Positions 21,026 through 31,319 are shown, counted from the first letter of the stretch. The stretch is 64,000 nt of DNA from a bacterium (GCA_016931965.1 JAFGDT010000013.1:1-64000), one strand, 5' to 3'. Notes: a model not told the origin generated them from the sequence alone. Made by a program: numbers and translations.

Positions 21026-23503
21026 TTATTCAGGTGGTTCTCCTACAATCGGAGGAACATCATACTTTGCCGTGCGGTCGTCTTTGATCACGCCCGACCA
21101 ATCCAGACCGAATGCAAAGTCATAGGTGTTGCCGTCGCTGTCAACATGACATTCCATGTCTCGCGGAACATCTTCGAATTGCGCCTCTACGGTTTCCATA
21201 TTCGCAGGCATTTGAAGTGGCAGCAGCCCGGACGGTTCTACCTGACCAGAAATAATATCAAGGAATGCTTTGTCAGGCAGATGGGATGACCGACCACCAC
21301 CGAATCCCACAACGATCGCATCGACCTCGCTCTCGAATTCCGCGAACACCATTGGATTTGATACGTCCAGCGCAACAATGACCCTGTCTGCCGCAGATGC
21401 GGTATTCAGTACGAAATCCAGATCACTTTCATTCGTGACGATTGCGGTCTCGCCGAAATAGGATCGATTCTCCTTTTCCAGTGTCTTCACCTCGCCATCA
21501 GCATCATAAAACAATTCCTCTATCACCTCGATCATATCTCCGCCGATAGACTCCCTGCGCACGAATTCTGAATTTGCCGTGTAGGGACGATATTGCAGTG
21601 AAATCGGCCGATATGTATATTTCTCGCCCTCACTTGTAATGCCTCCGTATCCCATGTATGTTGGATTCCCGTTTTGAGGACTGGTTATCCTGACAAGAGC
21701 GAAATCACACCTAGCTATTTCAGCTGCAGATGCACGTATGATGTCATTTGGCGATAGTGTGGGATTGCCCTCGTCATCCGCCGGGCCTGTAAGTGTCCCG
21801 GCCAGAGCGTCGGTGATGACATTGAAATATGCTCCGGCTGTTTCAAGATTGAATGCCGGATTGGCAGATGCAGGCCTAGCTCCCCGCCCGGCAGTCGCCG
21901 CTGAATACACCATAGGGATATACACGGCCGGTTTTCCTGCTCCTGCCGATACCCGGTGAATAATGGAGCCACTGTTTTTCAGCATTACGATAGATTTGAG
22001 TATTGCCTGGTAGCCCCGGGCGTTGTGCTCTTCATTATTTGGAACCGTCTCGGCTATTTCGAGGCTGAGATATGGATTGTCGACAATGCCGATATTGAAG
22101 TGGGTTCTCAGCATCCTCTCAGTCGACTTTTTCATGATCTCATTCATTCCTGCTTCGCCGAGCTTTGCGACCCCGAGTTCATAGGCCTCCATCGCCAGGT
22201 TCACACTCTCCTGGGGATTTCGGCCCTCGCCGCCGTACGCATCACATCCAGCTTCCAGAATCGCCAACATGCATTCAGCCGGAGTCAAATCTTCCACTCC
22301 GTAATTCTTGCCTGTGATGATCCCAAAGTCCGTCAGGATATAGCCGTCCCAGCCATACATTCCTCTCAACACGTTGTTGATTTTGTATTTGCTGTAGCTT
22401 GTGGCGACACGCTCTCCGCCAACTGGCCTGCCATTCGCTTCAATACCTACGGAGAAGTTCGTCATGGCAGCCGTTACCGTTTCAGTCTTGCCCGGTAAAC
22501 CCATACAGGCGACAAACGGGAGGACATGAGTCCAGAACTGACCGCCCGGGAATACGTTGTATGCCCCGTCACGCGTATGCGACTCGCGTCCGGCTTCGCC
22601 GGCGCCGTCTCCGGGGAAGTGCTTCATCTGGTTGTTTACACTGTGTTCGCCCCAGCCCAGATCATTTCCGTCTTCATCGTAGGTAGACTGCCATCCGTTA
22701 ATGACGGCTCTGGCCATATCCATTGACAGGGCAGGGTCTTCGCCGAACGTACCGGGGATACGCCTCCATCTTGGTTCTGTAGCCAGGTCCATTTGTGTCG
22801 CGACCTGCATCGAGATTCCCATGGCGCGCCACTCTTCTGACATCAGTCTTCCGTATTCGGCTCCGACTTCAGGATCAAACGTGGCCGCCATGGCAACATT
22901 GCTTGGCCATTCGGATACGTCTCCTGATCTTGGGTCAGCTATCCAAACCGCGGGAATACAGACAATATTGTCAAGGCCTTCGATGTATTCCTGCACCATA
23001 TTGTTCCATGAAGCCTTTACTCTCCCGGACGCAGTCGCCCCGGGTGCCCGCGACTGTCTGTAACCCATGTCCAGGGCATTCATCATGTCTTCATCCAATG
23101 CATAGGCGTTGACACCCCCAATACCGAATGGATTCATCTTCATGCCCATCATCTGCTCAATCGGTATTTCTTCAACGATGCTTGCCGCCCTTGTTTCAAA
23201 GTCAACGCGCCAGTCTTCAAATTGATCCAGTAGATTGTTCCTGTTGAGATCCTTGAACGCGTATCCGTCTACCTGAATTAGCTGAAGTCTGGAATTCTTT
23301 GAATATCCGAGTGTAGCCCCGTCTTCATTTGTTACCATAGTCCAACCGTCTGGAGTCAGTGATTCCTCCCACCTGACTTTGCCGGATCCAGGACGGTCGG
23401 GTTCTCTAGGATAATCCTGGGCTATACCGGTGGTAAAAGATAAAGTGGCAACACCTGCCAGTAATACCAAGTTACACAAGATCTTTTTTGATGAAGTAAT
23501 CAT
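21026..23503 (-). CDS. GH3 exo-beta-glycosidase, secreted
   Basis: 825 aa. Signal peptide about 1-28 (LSFTTGIAQ). Normal GH3 order: N-terminal TIM barrel (about 70-470) then alpha/beta sandwich (about 500-790). The conserved KHFPGDGAGEAGRESH block and the nucleophile motif GYILTDFGIIT (Asp392) are intact. The gene begins with AAAGGAGG upstream of ATG 23503, one of the best sites in the array. It differs strongly from the permuted GH3 next to it, so the two are unlikely to be recent duplicates. Expected to remove beta-linked glucose or xylose from the non-reducing end outside the cytoplasm; specificity is not readable. Confidence 0.9.
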   Translation of the reverse strand: MITSSKKILCNLVLLAGVATLSFTTGIAQDYPREPDRPGSGKVRWEESLTPDGWTMVTNEDGATLGYSKNSRLQLIQVDGYAFKDLNRNNLLDQFEDWRVDFETRAASIVEEIPIEQMMGMKMNPFGIGGVNAYALDEDMMNALDMGYRQSRAPGATASGRVKASWNNMVQEYIEGLDNIVCIPAVWIADPRSGDVSEWPSNVAMAATFDPEVGAEYGRLMSEEWRAMGISMQVATQMDLATEPRWRRIPGTFGEDPALSMDMARAVINGWQSTYDEDGNDLGWGEHSVNNQMKHFPGDGAGEAGRESHTRDGAYNVFPGGQFWTHVLPFVACMGLPGKTETVTAAMTNFSVGIEANGRPVGGERVATSYSKYKINNVLRGMYGWDGYILTDFGIITGKNYGVEDLTPAECMLAILEAGCDAYGGEGRNPQESVNLAMEAYELGVAKLGEAGMNEIMKKSTERMLRTHFNIGIVDNPYLSLEIAETVPNNEEHNARGYQAILKSIVMLKNSGSIIHRVSAGAGKPAVYIPMVYSAATAGRGARPASANPAFNLETAGAYFNVITDALAGTLTGPADDEGNPTLSPNDIIRASAAEIARCDFALVRITSPQNGNPTYMGYGGITSEGEKYTYRPISLQYRPYTANSEFVRRESIGGDMIEVIEELFYDADGEVKTLEKENRSYFGETAIVTNESDLDFVLNTASAADRVIVALDVSNPMVFAEFESEVDAIVVGFGGGRSSHLPDKAFLDIISGQVEPSGLLPLQMPANMETVEAQFEDVPRDMECHVDSDGNTYDFAFGLDWSGVIKDDRTAKYDVPPIVGEPPE

Positions 23504-23607
23504 GGATCACTCCTCCTTTAAAAAGCTGCCTTCTAAAGGATATCTGTTACCTGTTACCGAACCGTAAATAAAATATCCCTGTTGCAGTACTCTTTGAACC
23601 TTACGGC

Positions 23608-25767
23608 TTAATAACCTTCATTTATCTGAGCCGGCCCGGTTATCGTCCTTCCCTTCCATTGCATTACAGTTCCTGGCGGAACAATTATCGCCACGTTTTC
23701 TTGATTGGCGTCCACTGTAATCGGCCCATATTTTGTCGGTACTGAGGCGCTGGCCCATTCAAGGTACCCCAGGTTAACGTCCAGTGAGAAGCGTTTCCAT
23801 CCATCCTCCAATGGCCTTAAGCCAAAGATCTCGGAAGGCAGAAAATAGGCGGGTCCGGCACTCCAGGCATGGGCCAGGCTCTTACCATACGGCCGCCTGT
23901 AAAAAGAATACTGTGCTGCACCTTCCTCATTGGCATCGTATGCCTCCCAAAATGTGGTAGCGCCTTCATCCAGCATGGCACCCCAGTACTCTGTTACCTG
24001 ATTCAGCATATACTCCACATTTCCCATGCGACTCACTGCCATATTTTCGAAACCTGCCATATAGGGGGTTCCGACAGGGAGAATATTGTCATCTTGAAGT
24101 AGATTCAATATCCCATCATACTGTTCGGGTGACGCCAATCCTGAAACCACAGCCATAAAATTGGGATGTCGTGTCGGTTCGCTGACCGGGTCCAGTCCCG
24201 ATCGCCATACCTGCTGCTCGTCATCCCAGGCTACACTGATCAGGTTCGTCTTTAATTCTTCAGATTTTTCAGTGAGCAACGCCACGGTTTGATCATCACC
24301 CACCCGTTTTGCCAGGTTTATTCCGCTTTGCTGTGCCCACCACCAATACACCTGGACGGCAGTCCATTTTTCCTGATTCACCCAGTCAATAAACGTCCGC
24401 CCGTCTATGTTCAGAAAACCATTCTCATCCGTTCTGGCTAATAAGAGATGAATGGTTTCCTTGATCCTTCCCCACTCGTGTTCCAGGTGTTCGCTGTCTC
24501 CGAAATAGAGCTGGTATTTGTCCTGCGCAACGATCCAGGCCAGGGAATAGTCAATGATGCCGTTCACGTCGCTCTCTTCTATACCGTTGTTATTCAGTGC
24601 CACCAGGCTTCTCCGTACCAGTTCGGGTTCATGAAAGGTATAGGCATTTACAAACAGGCTCATGGTCAAGTCACCCGACCATGGCAATCGGTCGCGTTTG
24701 ATGCCGTCAAGAAGAAAATCATGCATGTTGACTCGAAGCGTGTAACCACTGTTCATCCAGATGCGCGTCAGTGTTGAATCCGAACACGCAAATGCTCCTT
24801 TGTATGAAGTGGGATAAAACAGCGCTTCGGCGGATACCGCCTCCGCCGGGATTTCCTGGGTACCTTCAATATACAGGTAGCGGAAAGCCAGCGTGTTTCT
24901 CGAACGCCATATATTCTCTCCAACTCCCTTCATAGCCAATGATTGCTCCAATCGCGTATTCTCCACATCCAGGGCTTCGGTCTCAGACTCCCCCACACGG
25001 ATGATGGGTTCATCCTCACTCCTGATTATCACGAAGGCAAGCAGCTCCCGGCCGAAATCATACAATCCTTCTTCAGAAGTCACCGGCCGGAGCGTGACCG
25101 TGGGATTATCCAGCAAATGCGGAGGTATCCCGGACACCGTTTGCGGGAAGTGAAAGGCGGGTTCCCACAAGCCGTTTCCTCCTCTCCATTGCCAATTTCT
25201 ACTCAAAGTGGAGAACCTCTGATCTTCGATAAGAAGTGCCGGGGGATCTGTAGCGGATACCAGGTCGAACTGGATTTCATTGATGTCTTCAGTATCTCCG
25301 GTTGAGACCGTTAAGAGGGATTCAGCTTCATCAAAGCTGCTAACCTCTACACCATTCAACAAGACTTTTCCCCACCCAACCACCCGAAATGCAATGGACT
25401 GAAAACTGACCGGTTCTTCAACGTACAAACGATATGAAACACTGTCGTAGGGTGTATGGTAAACACCCGGATAGCCGACATTTAATCCGGCAGAATCCTT
25501 CCTTGCCATCAGGAGTTTGAGCCGCCAGGATTCCAGCTCACCCGCTCCGTATATCCAGGTTGCGCCGCCGTCGGCAATATTCGCAGGTGGATTGCTCGAT
25601 TGGACGCTGTACAGAGGATCAATAATCGCGAAGGCCGATCTTGCATGGGCCGGAGATTGCGCAAGAGATTGAGCACAAGATAGGGTTGATCCGATAGAGC
25701 ATAGTTCCAGGAACATCATTGTTAGCACTGTATCTGTGAAACCTTTGAGAATAAGCTTCATGATCAT
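23608..25767 (-). CDS. GH78-like six-hairpin glycosidase with variant active-site block, secreted
   Basis: 719 aa. Signal peptide about 1-32 (ends SCAQS). The start may be ATG 25767 or ATG 25761; AGAGG lies four or ten bases upstream respectively. N-terminal beta domain (about 40-320), then an (alpha/alpha)6 domain. The active-site block is DGIKRDRLPWSGD (Asp354, Asp359, Asp366): where most GH78 enzymes carry DCPxxER, this one has Asp instead of Glu at the second acidic position and lacks the Cys. The motif TTFWEAYDANE supplies Glu608. Such DGIKRDR proteins are usually annotated as alpha-L-rhamnosidase-related or 'alpha-rhamnosidase-like' proteins. I treat the family as reliable and the substrate as open. 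Flanked by GH3 and GH106 genes on the same strand. Confidence 0.8.
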   Translation of the reverse strand: MIMKLILKGFTDTVLTMMFLELCSIGSTLSCAQSLAQSPAHARSAFAIIDPLYSVQSSNPPANIADGGATWIYGAGELESWRLKLLMARKDSAGLNVGYPGVYHTPYDSVSYRLYVEEPVSFQSIAFRVVGWGKVLLNGVEVSSFDEAESLLTVSTGDTEDINEIQFDLVSATDPPALLIEDQRFSTLSRNWQWRGGNGLWEPAFHFPQTVSGIPPHLLDNPTVTLRPVTSEEGLYDFGRELLAFVIIRSEDEPIIRVGESETEALDVENTRLEQSLAMKGVGENIWRSRNTLAFRYLYIEGTQEIPAEAVSAEALFYPTSYKGAFACSDSTLTRIWMNSGYTLRVNMHDFLLDGIKRDRLPWSGDLTMSLFVNAYTFHEPELVRRSLVALNNNGIEESDVNGIIDYSLAWIVAQDKYQLYFGDSEHLEHEWGRIKETIHLLLARTDENGFLNIDGRTFIDWVNQEKWTAVQVYWWWAQQSGINLAKRVGDDQTVALLTEKSEELKTNLISVAWDDEQQVWRSGLDPVSEPTRHPNFMAVVSGLASPEQYDGILNLLQDDNILPVGTPYMAGFENMAVSRMGNVEYMLNQVTEYWGAMLDEGATTFWEAYDANEEGAAQYSFYRRPYGKSLAHAWSAGPAYFLPSEIFGLRPLEDGWKRFSLDVNLGYLEWASASVPTKYGPITVDANQENVAIIVPPGTVMQWKGRTITGPAQINEGY

Positions 25768-25876
25768 TCAACCTCTTTGTGGCCATTTCTTATTTCTTGT
25801 TTGCTTATTTGTTTGTTCAGCATACCTAGTTGATGCTCTCTATATAAATCACATTTCATCTCAAATCCCGTTATTC

Positions 25877-28800
25877 TCACACCTTTACTTCCGTCAAAAT
25901 CCGCACCGGTCCCAGCAAACCTGCAGGTACTGGTTCAGAACCCGCGCGGACACTGCTGCCCGCCACCCAGGTCTGACGTTCTTCCTCCGGCAGTTCGGCA
26001 TCCCTGGCAAGCCGGTTGTGCCACGTGTTGGTCACTTCAATTTCGATTTGATTCACACCGGCCACAGCAACATCCGTGATATCCACTTTATAGGGTGGTT
26101 TCCAGGCCACACAGAGATCTTTGCCATTGATCTTGACCTCGGCCAGATTTTTCACATCGCCCAGGTCGAGAAGCAGTTTCCGGTCTCCTGCCAGCTGCTG
26201 TTCTGATAAAACAATCTCTTTGACATAAGTGGCCGTCCCTGAAAAATATTTAATATCTTCATCGTTCTGATCGGCCCACGAACCGGGATTCAGCTTGACC
26301 TGTTTGGTTACACCGGTAAGCAATGGGAACGTCACATCCCATTGGCCCTCAATAACAACCGGAGCGGGAACCGAACCGGCTCTGACTGTCATCGTCTGTC
26401 CCGACCGAGTTCTCAAATTCCACTCTCCGTTTTCCGCGGCCCATCTTTCCAGACCGGAATCGGTGACCCTCAGCTTCAATTTGACGCCGCCGATTCTCTG
26501 TCCGCCTGTGACTTCAACCACCTGATTAACATCGACGGATGATCTGCGAAACAGGACAAATACCGAACCGGCAGGATCAAATTCCATGGGTATGATTGTA
26601 CGGCCATTCTCTTCTCTCCAGACCGATGCATCTTCAATCAGTCCCGTATCCGGATGCCAAAGCTCGGGTATCTTTCCCGACTGACGGATGTTGACTTCCG
26701 CGGAGATCGCCATCTGTTCCTGATTGGAAAGGAAATAGAAATCATCATCCTTGTTTGAACGATGGTTCCACATCAGCCCCCATCCCTTCCGATCTGCACC
26801 GTAAGCAGTTGCATTCACGCCTTCAGGTTGGCTGGCTGTGGCCTTGTATGGATTGCCCGTTAATGTTTCACGCTGGTTCAGGAAAAGAACATCCGGTTCA
26901 ACACCGATTCTATCGAGCACCTCATCCAGGGGCATTCCCCAGAATATGCGGCCACTTCCGTAAATTTTTTCTGTGATGGTTTTTCCATCCATATTGGACC
27001 AAAGATCGTCAGCCACAGCCTGAACTTCAGCACGGGCCGCTTCCGACATTTCAAGACTCGGTGAGCCGGCCGGTTTCGGACCGACCACCTGTGCGCCGGC
27101 AGCCACCAACTCCCTGACTTTATTGGCCACCTGGGGTGTTATCAGGTTATCGGGATGCAGTACAAGCACCCTGTATTTTACTCCACTCGGCAATGCGATC
27201 ATCCCGTCCTTAACAGTAGCAAGATGAAGAAGGGCATCCTGATTGATGGAATCATAATCATACCCTTCTGGCAATGGCGGATCGGTGACAAAAAAAGTCC
27301 CGTAAGTGGGCGGTATGAGTGCACGGCATGGCACTTCTTCTCCGATGAAATACAGTGCATCGCATATGGTGATGCCCGACTGAAGCAAAACCTGTGATCT
27401 TCTCATATAATCAATCCATGCTCTGCCCGGTTTGATCCAAGTGGTGTGTTCATTGAAATAAAGACCCGCAGCACCGGTCATACCCGGAACACGGCCCGGA
27501 TAGGGTTGTGCCACCCAAAGATGGATCATCATGCGGTTGATACCGTCCACAAAGTGCATATCTCCCATGGCTTTCAAATCATAGGGGTGTTCTTTCCAAT
27601 CTCCTCCTCCTGTAAATGCTTCTGCAATAACAATCTGCTTGCCGTAGATATGAGCGCCGGATGCAGCATCCCGGATATCACACGGCTTCCAGCAGCCCCA
27701 TCTGTCGCACCAGAATTCACTGGAGGTAGCATCGACATGTTTATGAACCAGTATCCCGTCGGACATCATGGTGGGACAAACCGCTTCTGTATTAACGATT
27801 GAGCCTTTTGCGTGTGCAAGCCGGTTGATTTCGCCGTAGAAATGATCGCTGATCAGATCTGCGATTGTCCGGCGTACATCAAACAGAAATCCCTCGGTCA
27901 CATCCGCACTCTCGACGGGTATGCCGGCCATGAGGGGCAGGTATTTCCCCACATCGTATCCCCTGCGGGCCTTGAATTCATCCCTGAAAACAGGCGACCA
28001 GTTCTGTGAACCGCATTCCCAGCTGTCGATATTCAACATCTTCACCACATGGGCAGACAACCGGGGACCGATATGTTCGAGTATCCTTCCATACCATCCT
28101 TCGAAAGCAATCCGTGCACCTTCCCTGCTGAACTTGTCCGGTTCAAGCCCCTGCCCGATGCCTGAACCGTTTGTCCGGGCCATCGTCGTATATCCGAAAC
28201 GCATAATTTTCCATTGACTGCCGGCAGGAGGCTGCCAGTTGATCGAACCATCTTCTTCCATCAAATTTGTCAGATCGACTATTGAATCCATGGGAACACA
28301 GGCTTCGGCATCCATTTCTTCGTTGGTAATCCTGCGGCTGCGTCCCCACACCAGCGCTGTCTTGCCCTCCCAGTGATGCACAACTGCAGTACTGGATAAA
28401 CCGACTGCTATTATAGTTAAAGGATCAATCATTTCCGCCAGGTTTACAAAACCGGATGGTATTGCTTCCACAGACGCACCAAACCCTCCTCCTCGGGGTT
28501 GATACGATTGCCCCGACATGCTTTCGTCATAGTTTATAGGGGGGCTGGAATGATGGACCAATCTAAAATATCGCGCAGTGGTTTGGGGCACTGTATGGGT
28601 TAACTCAGAAATCCGTGTTTGCCAGCCACCCATCATGGCTTCGAGGTTTCCCACTTTTTTGAACTCAATCCCGTCATCGCTTGATTGGATTTCCATCATG
28701 TGCGCGGGGCGTCCGCTTGATTTCATCGTGATCGACCTGAGTGTAAAAGGCCGATCAAATTCAAACTGAATGTATCCTACCTGCTCTGTATTTAAAACAC

Positions 28801-29518
28801 TTTCCGTATTATTCAGGTCAACCAGCTTCTGCAAGTCTGAAACAGGCAGATTGGTCGTTACTTTTGCATTTCGTGTGATATGGGTTTCTCCCCAGTCATC
28901 CGGAACGGGAAAGGCCAGCACATCCAGGTCCCTGTAATAATTGTTCCAGCTTTCTGGAACAGTTTCCCCACCTCTTCCCCTCTGTTCGGATGCACCCGGC
29001 CGCTGCGGTCTGGCCAGCTTACCCCTGAAACGCTTGCCTCCCTCAACGGTCTGTTCGCTCCACACGATTTGCTGCTGGGATAATTCGGGCGGAATCCATG
29101 AACCACCCGCGGTCGCCCATCCGGCACTGATCTGAATGGCAAGGTGAAGACCAAGCCGGCCGGCCTCTGTAACCGCATGGGTAATCAGATCAAACCATTC
29201 GGGTGTCAGAGGTGCGGCGGGGTTTTCGATAAAGGTACTGCCTCCAAAACCCTGCCCTGGAGGAAAACTGAAGAGAGTGGCTCCAGCAATGCCGGCTGCA
29301 GCCATGCCTTCCAGATTGCTTGTGACGCCTTCCTTGGTCTGGTTGCAACTGGTCCAGTGCCAGACCACCCAGGGGCCATCAGAACGAAGCGGATTGATAA
29401 AACTGTTTTCCAAAACCGATTGACTGGTTTGCCCAATTGCTCTGATGATCGTCGGCGGCGTAATCAGCGCAATGACACTTGTCCCTCCAACGGTTTTGAT
29501 AAATGTACGCCTTTTCAT
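25877..29518 (-). CDS. GH106 alpha-L-rhamnosidase, Tat-exported
   Basis: 1213 aa from ATG 29518; a TTG one codon earlier is possible, but AGAGG is eight bases from the ATG. The N-terminus MKRRTFIKTVGG is a twin-arginine signal, implying export of a folded enzyme. The body follows GH106: the WVVWHWTSCNQTKEGV opening, a long barrel with NTEAVCP and SSEFWCDRW, DSWECGSQNWSP (Glu501), and a C-terminal carbohydrate-binding-like domain with LLDLGDVKNLAEVKINGK and NQIEIEVTNTWHNRL. Glu501 and Glu601 are candidates for the catalytic pair; I assign them by motif, not alignment. Glycine/arginine patches occur (QRGRGGE near 202, PRGGGFGAS near 342). A perfect promoter lies about 190 bp upstream. It is the promoter-proximal gene of the hydrolase array and may be its first product. 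Confidence 0.88.
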   Translation of the reverse strand: MKRRTFIKTVGGTSVIALITPPTIIRAIGQTSQSVLENSFINPLRSDGPWVVWHWTSCNQTKEGVTSNLEGMAAAGIAGATLFSFPPGQGFGGSTFIENPAAPLTPEWFDLITHAVTEAGRLGLHLAIQISAGWATAGGSWIPPELSQQQIVWSEQTVEGGKRFRGKLARPQRPGASEQRGRGGETVPESWNNYYRDLDVLAFPVPDDWGETHITRNAKVTTNLPVSDLQKLVDLNNTESVLNTEQVGYIQFEFDRPFTLRSITMKSSGRPAHMMEIQSSDDGIEFKKVGNLEAMMGGWQTRISELTHTVPQTTARYFRLVHHSSPPINYDESMSGQSYQPRGGGFGASVEAIPSGFVNLAEMIDPLTIIAVGLSSTAVVHHWEGKTALVWGRSRRITNEEMDAEACVPMDSIVDLTNLMEEDGSINWQPPAGSQWKIMRFGYTTMARTNGSGIGQGLEPDKFSREGARIAFEGWYGRILEHIGPRLSAHVVKMLNIDSWECGSQNWSPVFRDEFKARRGYDVGKYLPLMAGIPVESADVTEGFLFDVRRTIADLISDHFYGEINRLAHAKGSIVNTEAVCPTMMSDGILVHKHVDATSSEFWCDRWGCWKPCDIRDAASGAHIYGKQIVIAEAFTGGGDWKEHPYDLKAMGDMHFVDGINRMMIHLWVAQPYPGRVPGMTGAAGLYFNEHTTWIKPGRAWIDYMRRSQVLLQSGITICDALYFIGEEVPCRALIPPTYGTFFVTDPPLPEGYDYDSINQDALLHLATVKDGMIALPSGVKYRVLVLHPDNLITPQVANKVRELVAAGAQVVGPKPAGSPSLEMSEAARAEVQAVADDLWSNMDGKTITEKIYGSGRIFWGMPLDEVLDRIGVEPDVLFLNQRETLTGNPYKATASQPEGVNATAYGADRKGWGLMWNHRSNKDDDFYFLSNQEQMAISAEVNIRQSGKIPELWHPDTGLIEDASVWREENGRTIIPMEFDPAGSVFVLFRRSSVDVNQVVEVTGGQRIGGVKLKLRVTDSGLERWAAENGEWNLRTRSGQTMTVRAGSVPAPVVIEGQWDVTFPLLTGVTKQVKLNPGSWADQNDEDIKYFSGTATYVKEIVLSEQQLAGDRKLLLDLGDVKNLAEVKINGKDLCVAWKPPYKVDITDVAVAGVNQIEIEVTNTWHNRLARDAELPEEERQTWVAGSSVRAGSEPVPAGLLGPVRILTEVKV

Positions 29519-29707
29519 CAAAAGTTCCTCTTTTTAATTATCATTCAATTTTATTGCTTTTAATGATTTGATCACTAAGGATTTGTATTAACGAAAAACG
29601 ATAACGCTTAAGAATTGGTCGGTTCAACAAAACGATAAGATTTCTTATATTACTAATATACATACAATTATAATAAATAAAGAAAATAACGAAATGCATT
29701 AAGAAAT

Positions 29708-29736
29708 ATTATAATATTTTTATATCATCTTGTCAA
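29708..29736 (-). promoter_or_regulatory. Perfect sigma-70-type promoter of the hydrolase array
   Basis: On the minus strand TTGACA (29736-29731) is followed after exactly 17 bases by TATAAT (29713-29708). Both boxes are perfect matches. It faces the GH106 gene whose start is 190 bp away, leaving a leader of about 183 nt. It is the only consensus-quality promoter I found driving the array, though internal promoters cannot be excluded. Confidence 0.75.
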
Positions 29737-29762
29737 GTATTTTTTATTCCTTTATCAGGATA

Positions 29763-29909
29763 TCACATCGTTATATCATACCGATCCACAGCCGAACCAA
29801 ATTCACTCCTCTGGACAAAATCTCGAACATTGGAGAGCCGGCCGTTTTCGGCTACACCGTACTTGACCATACTTTCCAAACTCTCATAAACATTTTTTGA
29901 ATATTCCAT
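29763..29909 (-). CDS. Small protein of 48 aa, unknown
   Basis: ATG at 29909 preceded by AGAGG seven bases upstream. The product is short, charged and protein-like (contains KVYESLESMVKYG-type helix-forming sequence and VRDFVQRSEFGSAVDRY), with no low-complexity bias although the surrounding 800 bp are very AT-rich. It ends 27 bp before the -35 box of the array promoter, same strand. I do not recognise it. It could be a real small gene (regulatory or antitoxin-like) or the tail of a decayed gene. The rest of the 29519-30347 gap holds only the promoter, an araC terminator and AT-rich DNA. Confidence 0.4.
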   Translation of the reverse strand: MEYSKNVYESLESMVKYGVAENGRLSNVRDFVQRSEFGSAVDRYDITM

Positions 29910-30093
29910 GGATATGCCTCTCATTGACAAACCCTTTTAACCTCTATTTCAATTGGAAAGATAATTCATTTTTAAATGTTTAAACAGTATACAATATTTT
30001 TTAAAAAAATGCCACCTTTAATGCAATGTCGGACATTCAAAAATGATAAAAATCGAGATGATCGACTGACAATCAATTATATAATAATGGGAT

Positions 30094-30125
30094 ATAAAAA
30101 AATAATGATGCATTCATGCATTATT
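30094..30125 (-). terminator. Intrinsic terminator downstream of the AraC-type gene
   Basis: On the minus strand the stem AATAATG/CATTATT (30101-30125) with an inner ATGCAT symmetry is followed by a run of seven T. It lies about 220 bp beyond the stop of the regulator gene and would separate it from the hydrolase array. Confidence 0.55.
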
Positions 30126-30347
30126 GAAATTATCAATATATTTATATTCAATTCCAAATCTCCCCCCAATAACAACATCTACCCAAAAGGCATCATTATA
30201 AATGACTTTTTTCAGTTGGGCAATAAGGAGAGATCTGACGGCGGATATTAAAATCAATATTCAATAAACGATATATGCGATCCATGTCCCATATGGATTG
30301 CCATTGTGATATCTTCCGATCAGAACCCTATTCAATCAGGAATTTTT

Positions 30348-31313
30348 TTATTTTCTTGAGGTTTGATGAATAGAATCGACGTTTTTACGAAAATGGCTAT
30401 CCGACAGATGATCTTTATCCACAACCAGCTCATGAAATTCTGTTAGAAACTCCAAGGGTGTTTTGTGGGTAAATGCTTTGAAGATACGGTTAAAATAGGA
30501 AGGCTGATGAAAACCGCAATCATATCCAATCTGAGCGATGTTCGACTTGCCTTCGATTAACAATTTACAGGCATGATTGATTCTGATTTCATTGACATAG
30601 GTTGAAAATGTTTTTCCTGTTACGGATTTAAAGTAACGGCAAAATCCGGTCCGACTCATATGGGCTACCGAAGCGATTTTCTCCAGAGAAATGGAATTGT
30701 GCAGATTTTCCAGAATATGTTGGTGAACATTTTGTATCCGCTCATTGGAATTTAAAATGCCCAAATGTTTCACATACGATTCACTGATAATGGTATTCAA
30801 ATCATCGGATTTGGAGAGGATATCCAGTATTTCCACTATGGCAAGGATCCTTTGTACATCTCCCATATCCGGCAACTGCCATAGTTTCTTCTCAATGATT
30901 TTTTTAGTGGGCCCATTGATCCTGATCACCCTTTCAGCCTTGATCAAAAATTTTTGAATAACAAACATTTCTGGAAATTCGGATAGAAATTTATCGAAAG
31001 CTTCCTTTCGAAAATAAACAATAACAGAACTGTGCTCTTCGGGTGAATCACGGTGATATGTATCGATATCTTTAAATGCATGCGGGAGATTGGGAGGAAT
31101 CAAAAATATCTGACTGCCCTTATAGGATATGATGTCATTCCCCACGATAAAAATATTGGTTTCCCTGTTACTCAACATCAATTGATATTCAGGATGATAA
31201 TGCCACGGAATGTTTCTGTCAGCATGATCATCTAGATTCGCAGATGACATACACTGCGGATGATCGGCCAATCCCTCCACATATAAAGCTTTCTTTTGTG
31301 AGTTTATATTCAT
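30348..31313 (-). CDS. AraC-family transcriptional regulator with cupin sensor domain
   Basis: 321 aa. The N-terminal half is a cupin-like effector domain (about 30-110: PWHYHPEYQLML and IFLIPPNLPHAFKD), as in AraC-type sugar regulators. The C-terminal DNA-binding domain (about 200-300) has both helix-turn-helix units, with SLEKIASVAHMSRTGFCRYF and the signature QIGYDCGFHQPSYFNRIFK. Lying directly upstream of the ten-gene hydrolase array on the same strand, it is the best candidate for its activator, responding to a released sugar such as rhamnose (inference). There is no Shine-Dalgarno site before ATG 31313, and a promoter ends six bases before it, so the mRNA may be leaderless. A 16-bp perfect palindrome lies upstream. 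Confidence 0.92.
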   Translation of the reverse strand: MNINSQKKALYVEGLADHPQCMSSANLDDHADRNIPWHYHPEYQLMLSNRETNIFIVGNDIISYKGSQIFLIPPNLPHAFKDIDTYHRDSPEEHSSVIVYFRKEAFDKFLSEFPEMFVIQKFLIKAERVIRINGPTKKIIEKKLWQLPDMGDVQRILAIVEILDILSKSDDLNTIISESYVKHLGILNSNERIQNVHQHILENLHNSISLEKIASVAHMSRTGFCRYFKSVTGKTFSTYVNEIRINHACKLLIEGKSNIAQIGYDCGFHQPSYFNRIFKAFTHKTPLEFLTEFHELVVDKDHLSDSHFRKNVDSIHQTSRK

Positions 31314-31319
31314 TGCACA

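Noticed and set aside
29976-30251. 91-codon plus-strand frame in the AT-rich gap downstream of the AraC-type gene
   Set aside because: Composition is dominated by Ile, Lys and Asn as expected of AT-rich DNA, it has no ribosome binding site, and it overlaps the terminator at 30094-30125.
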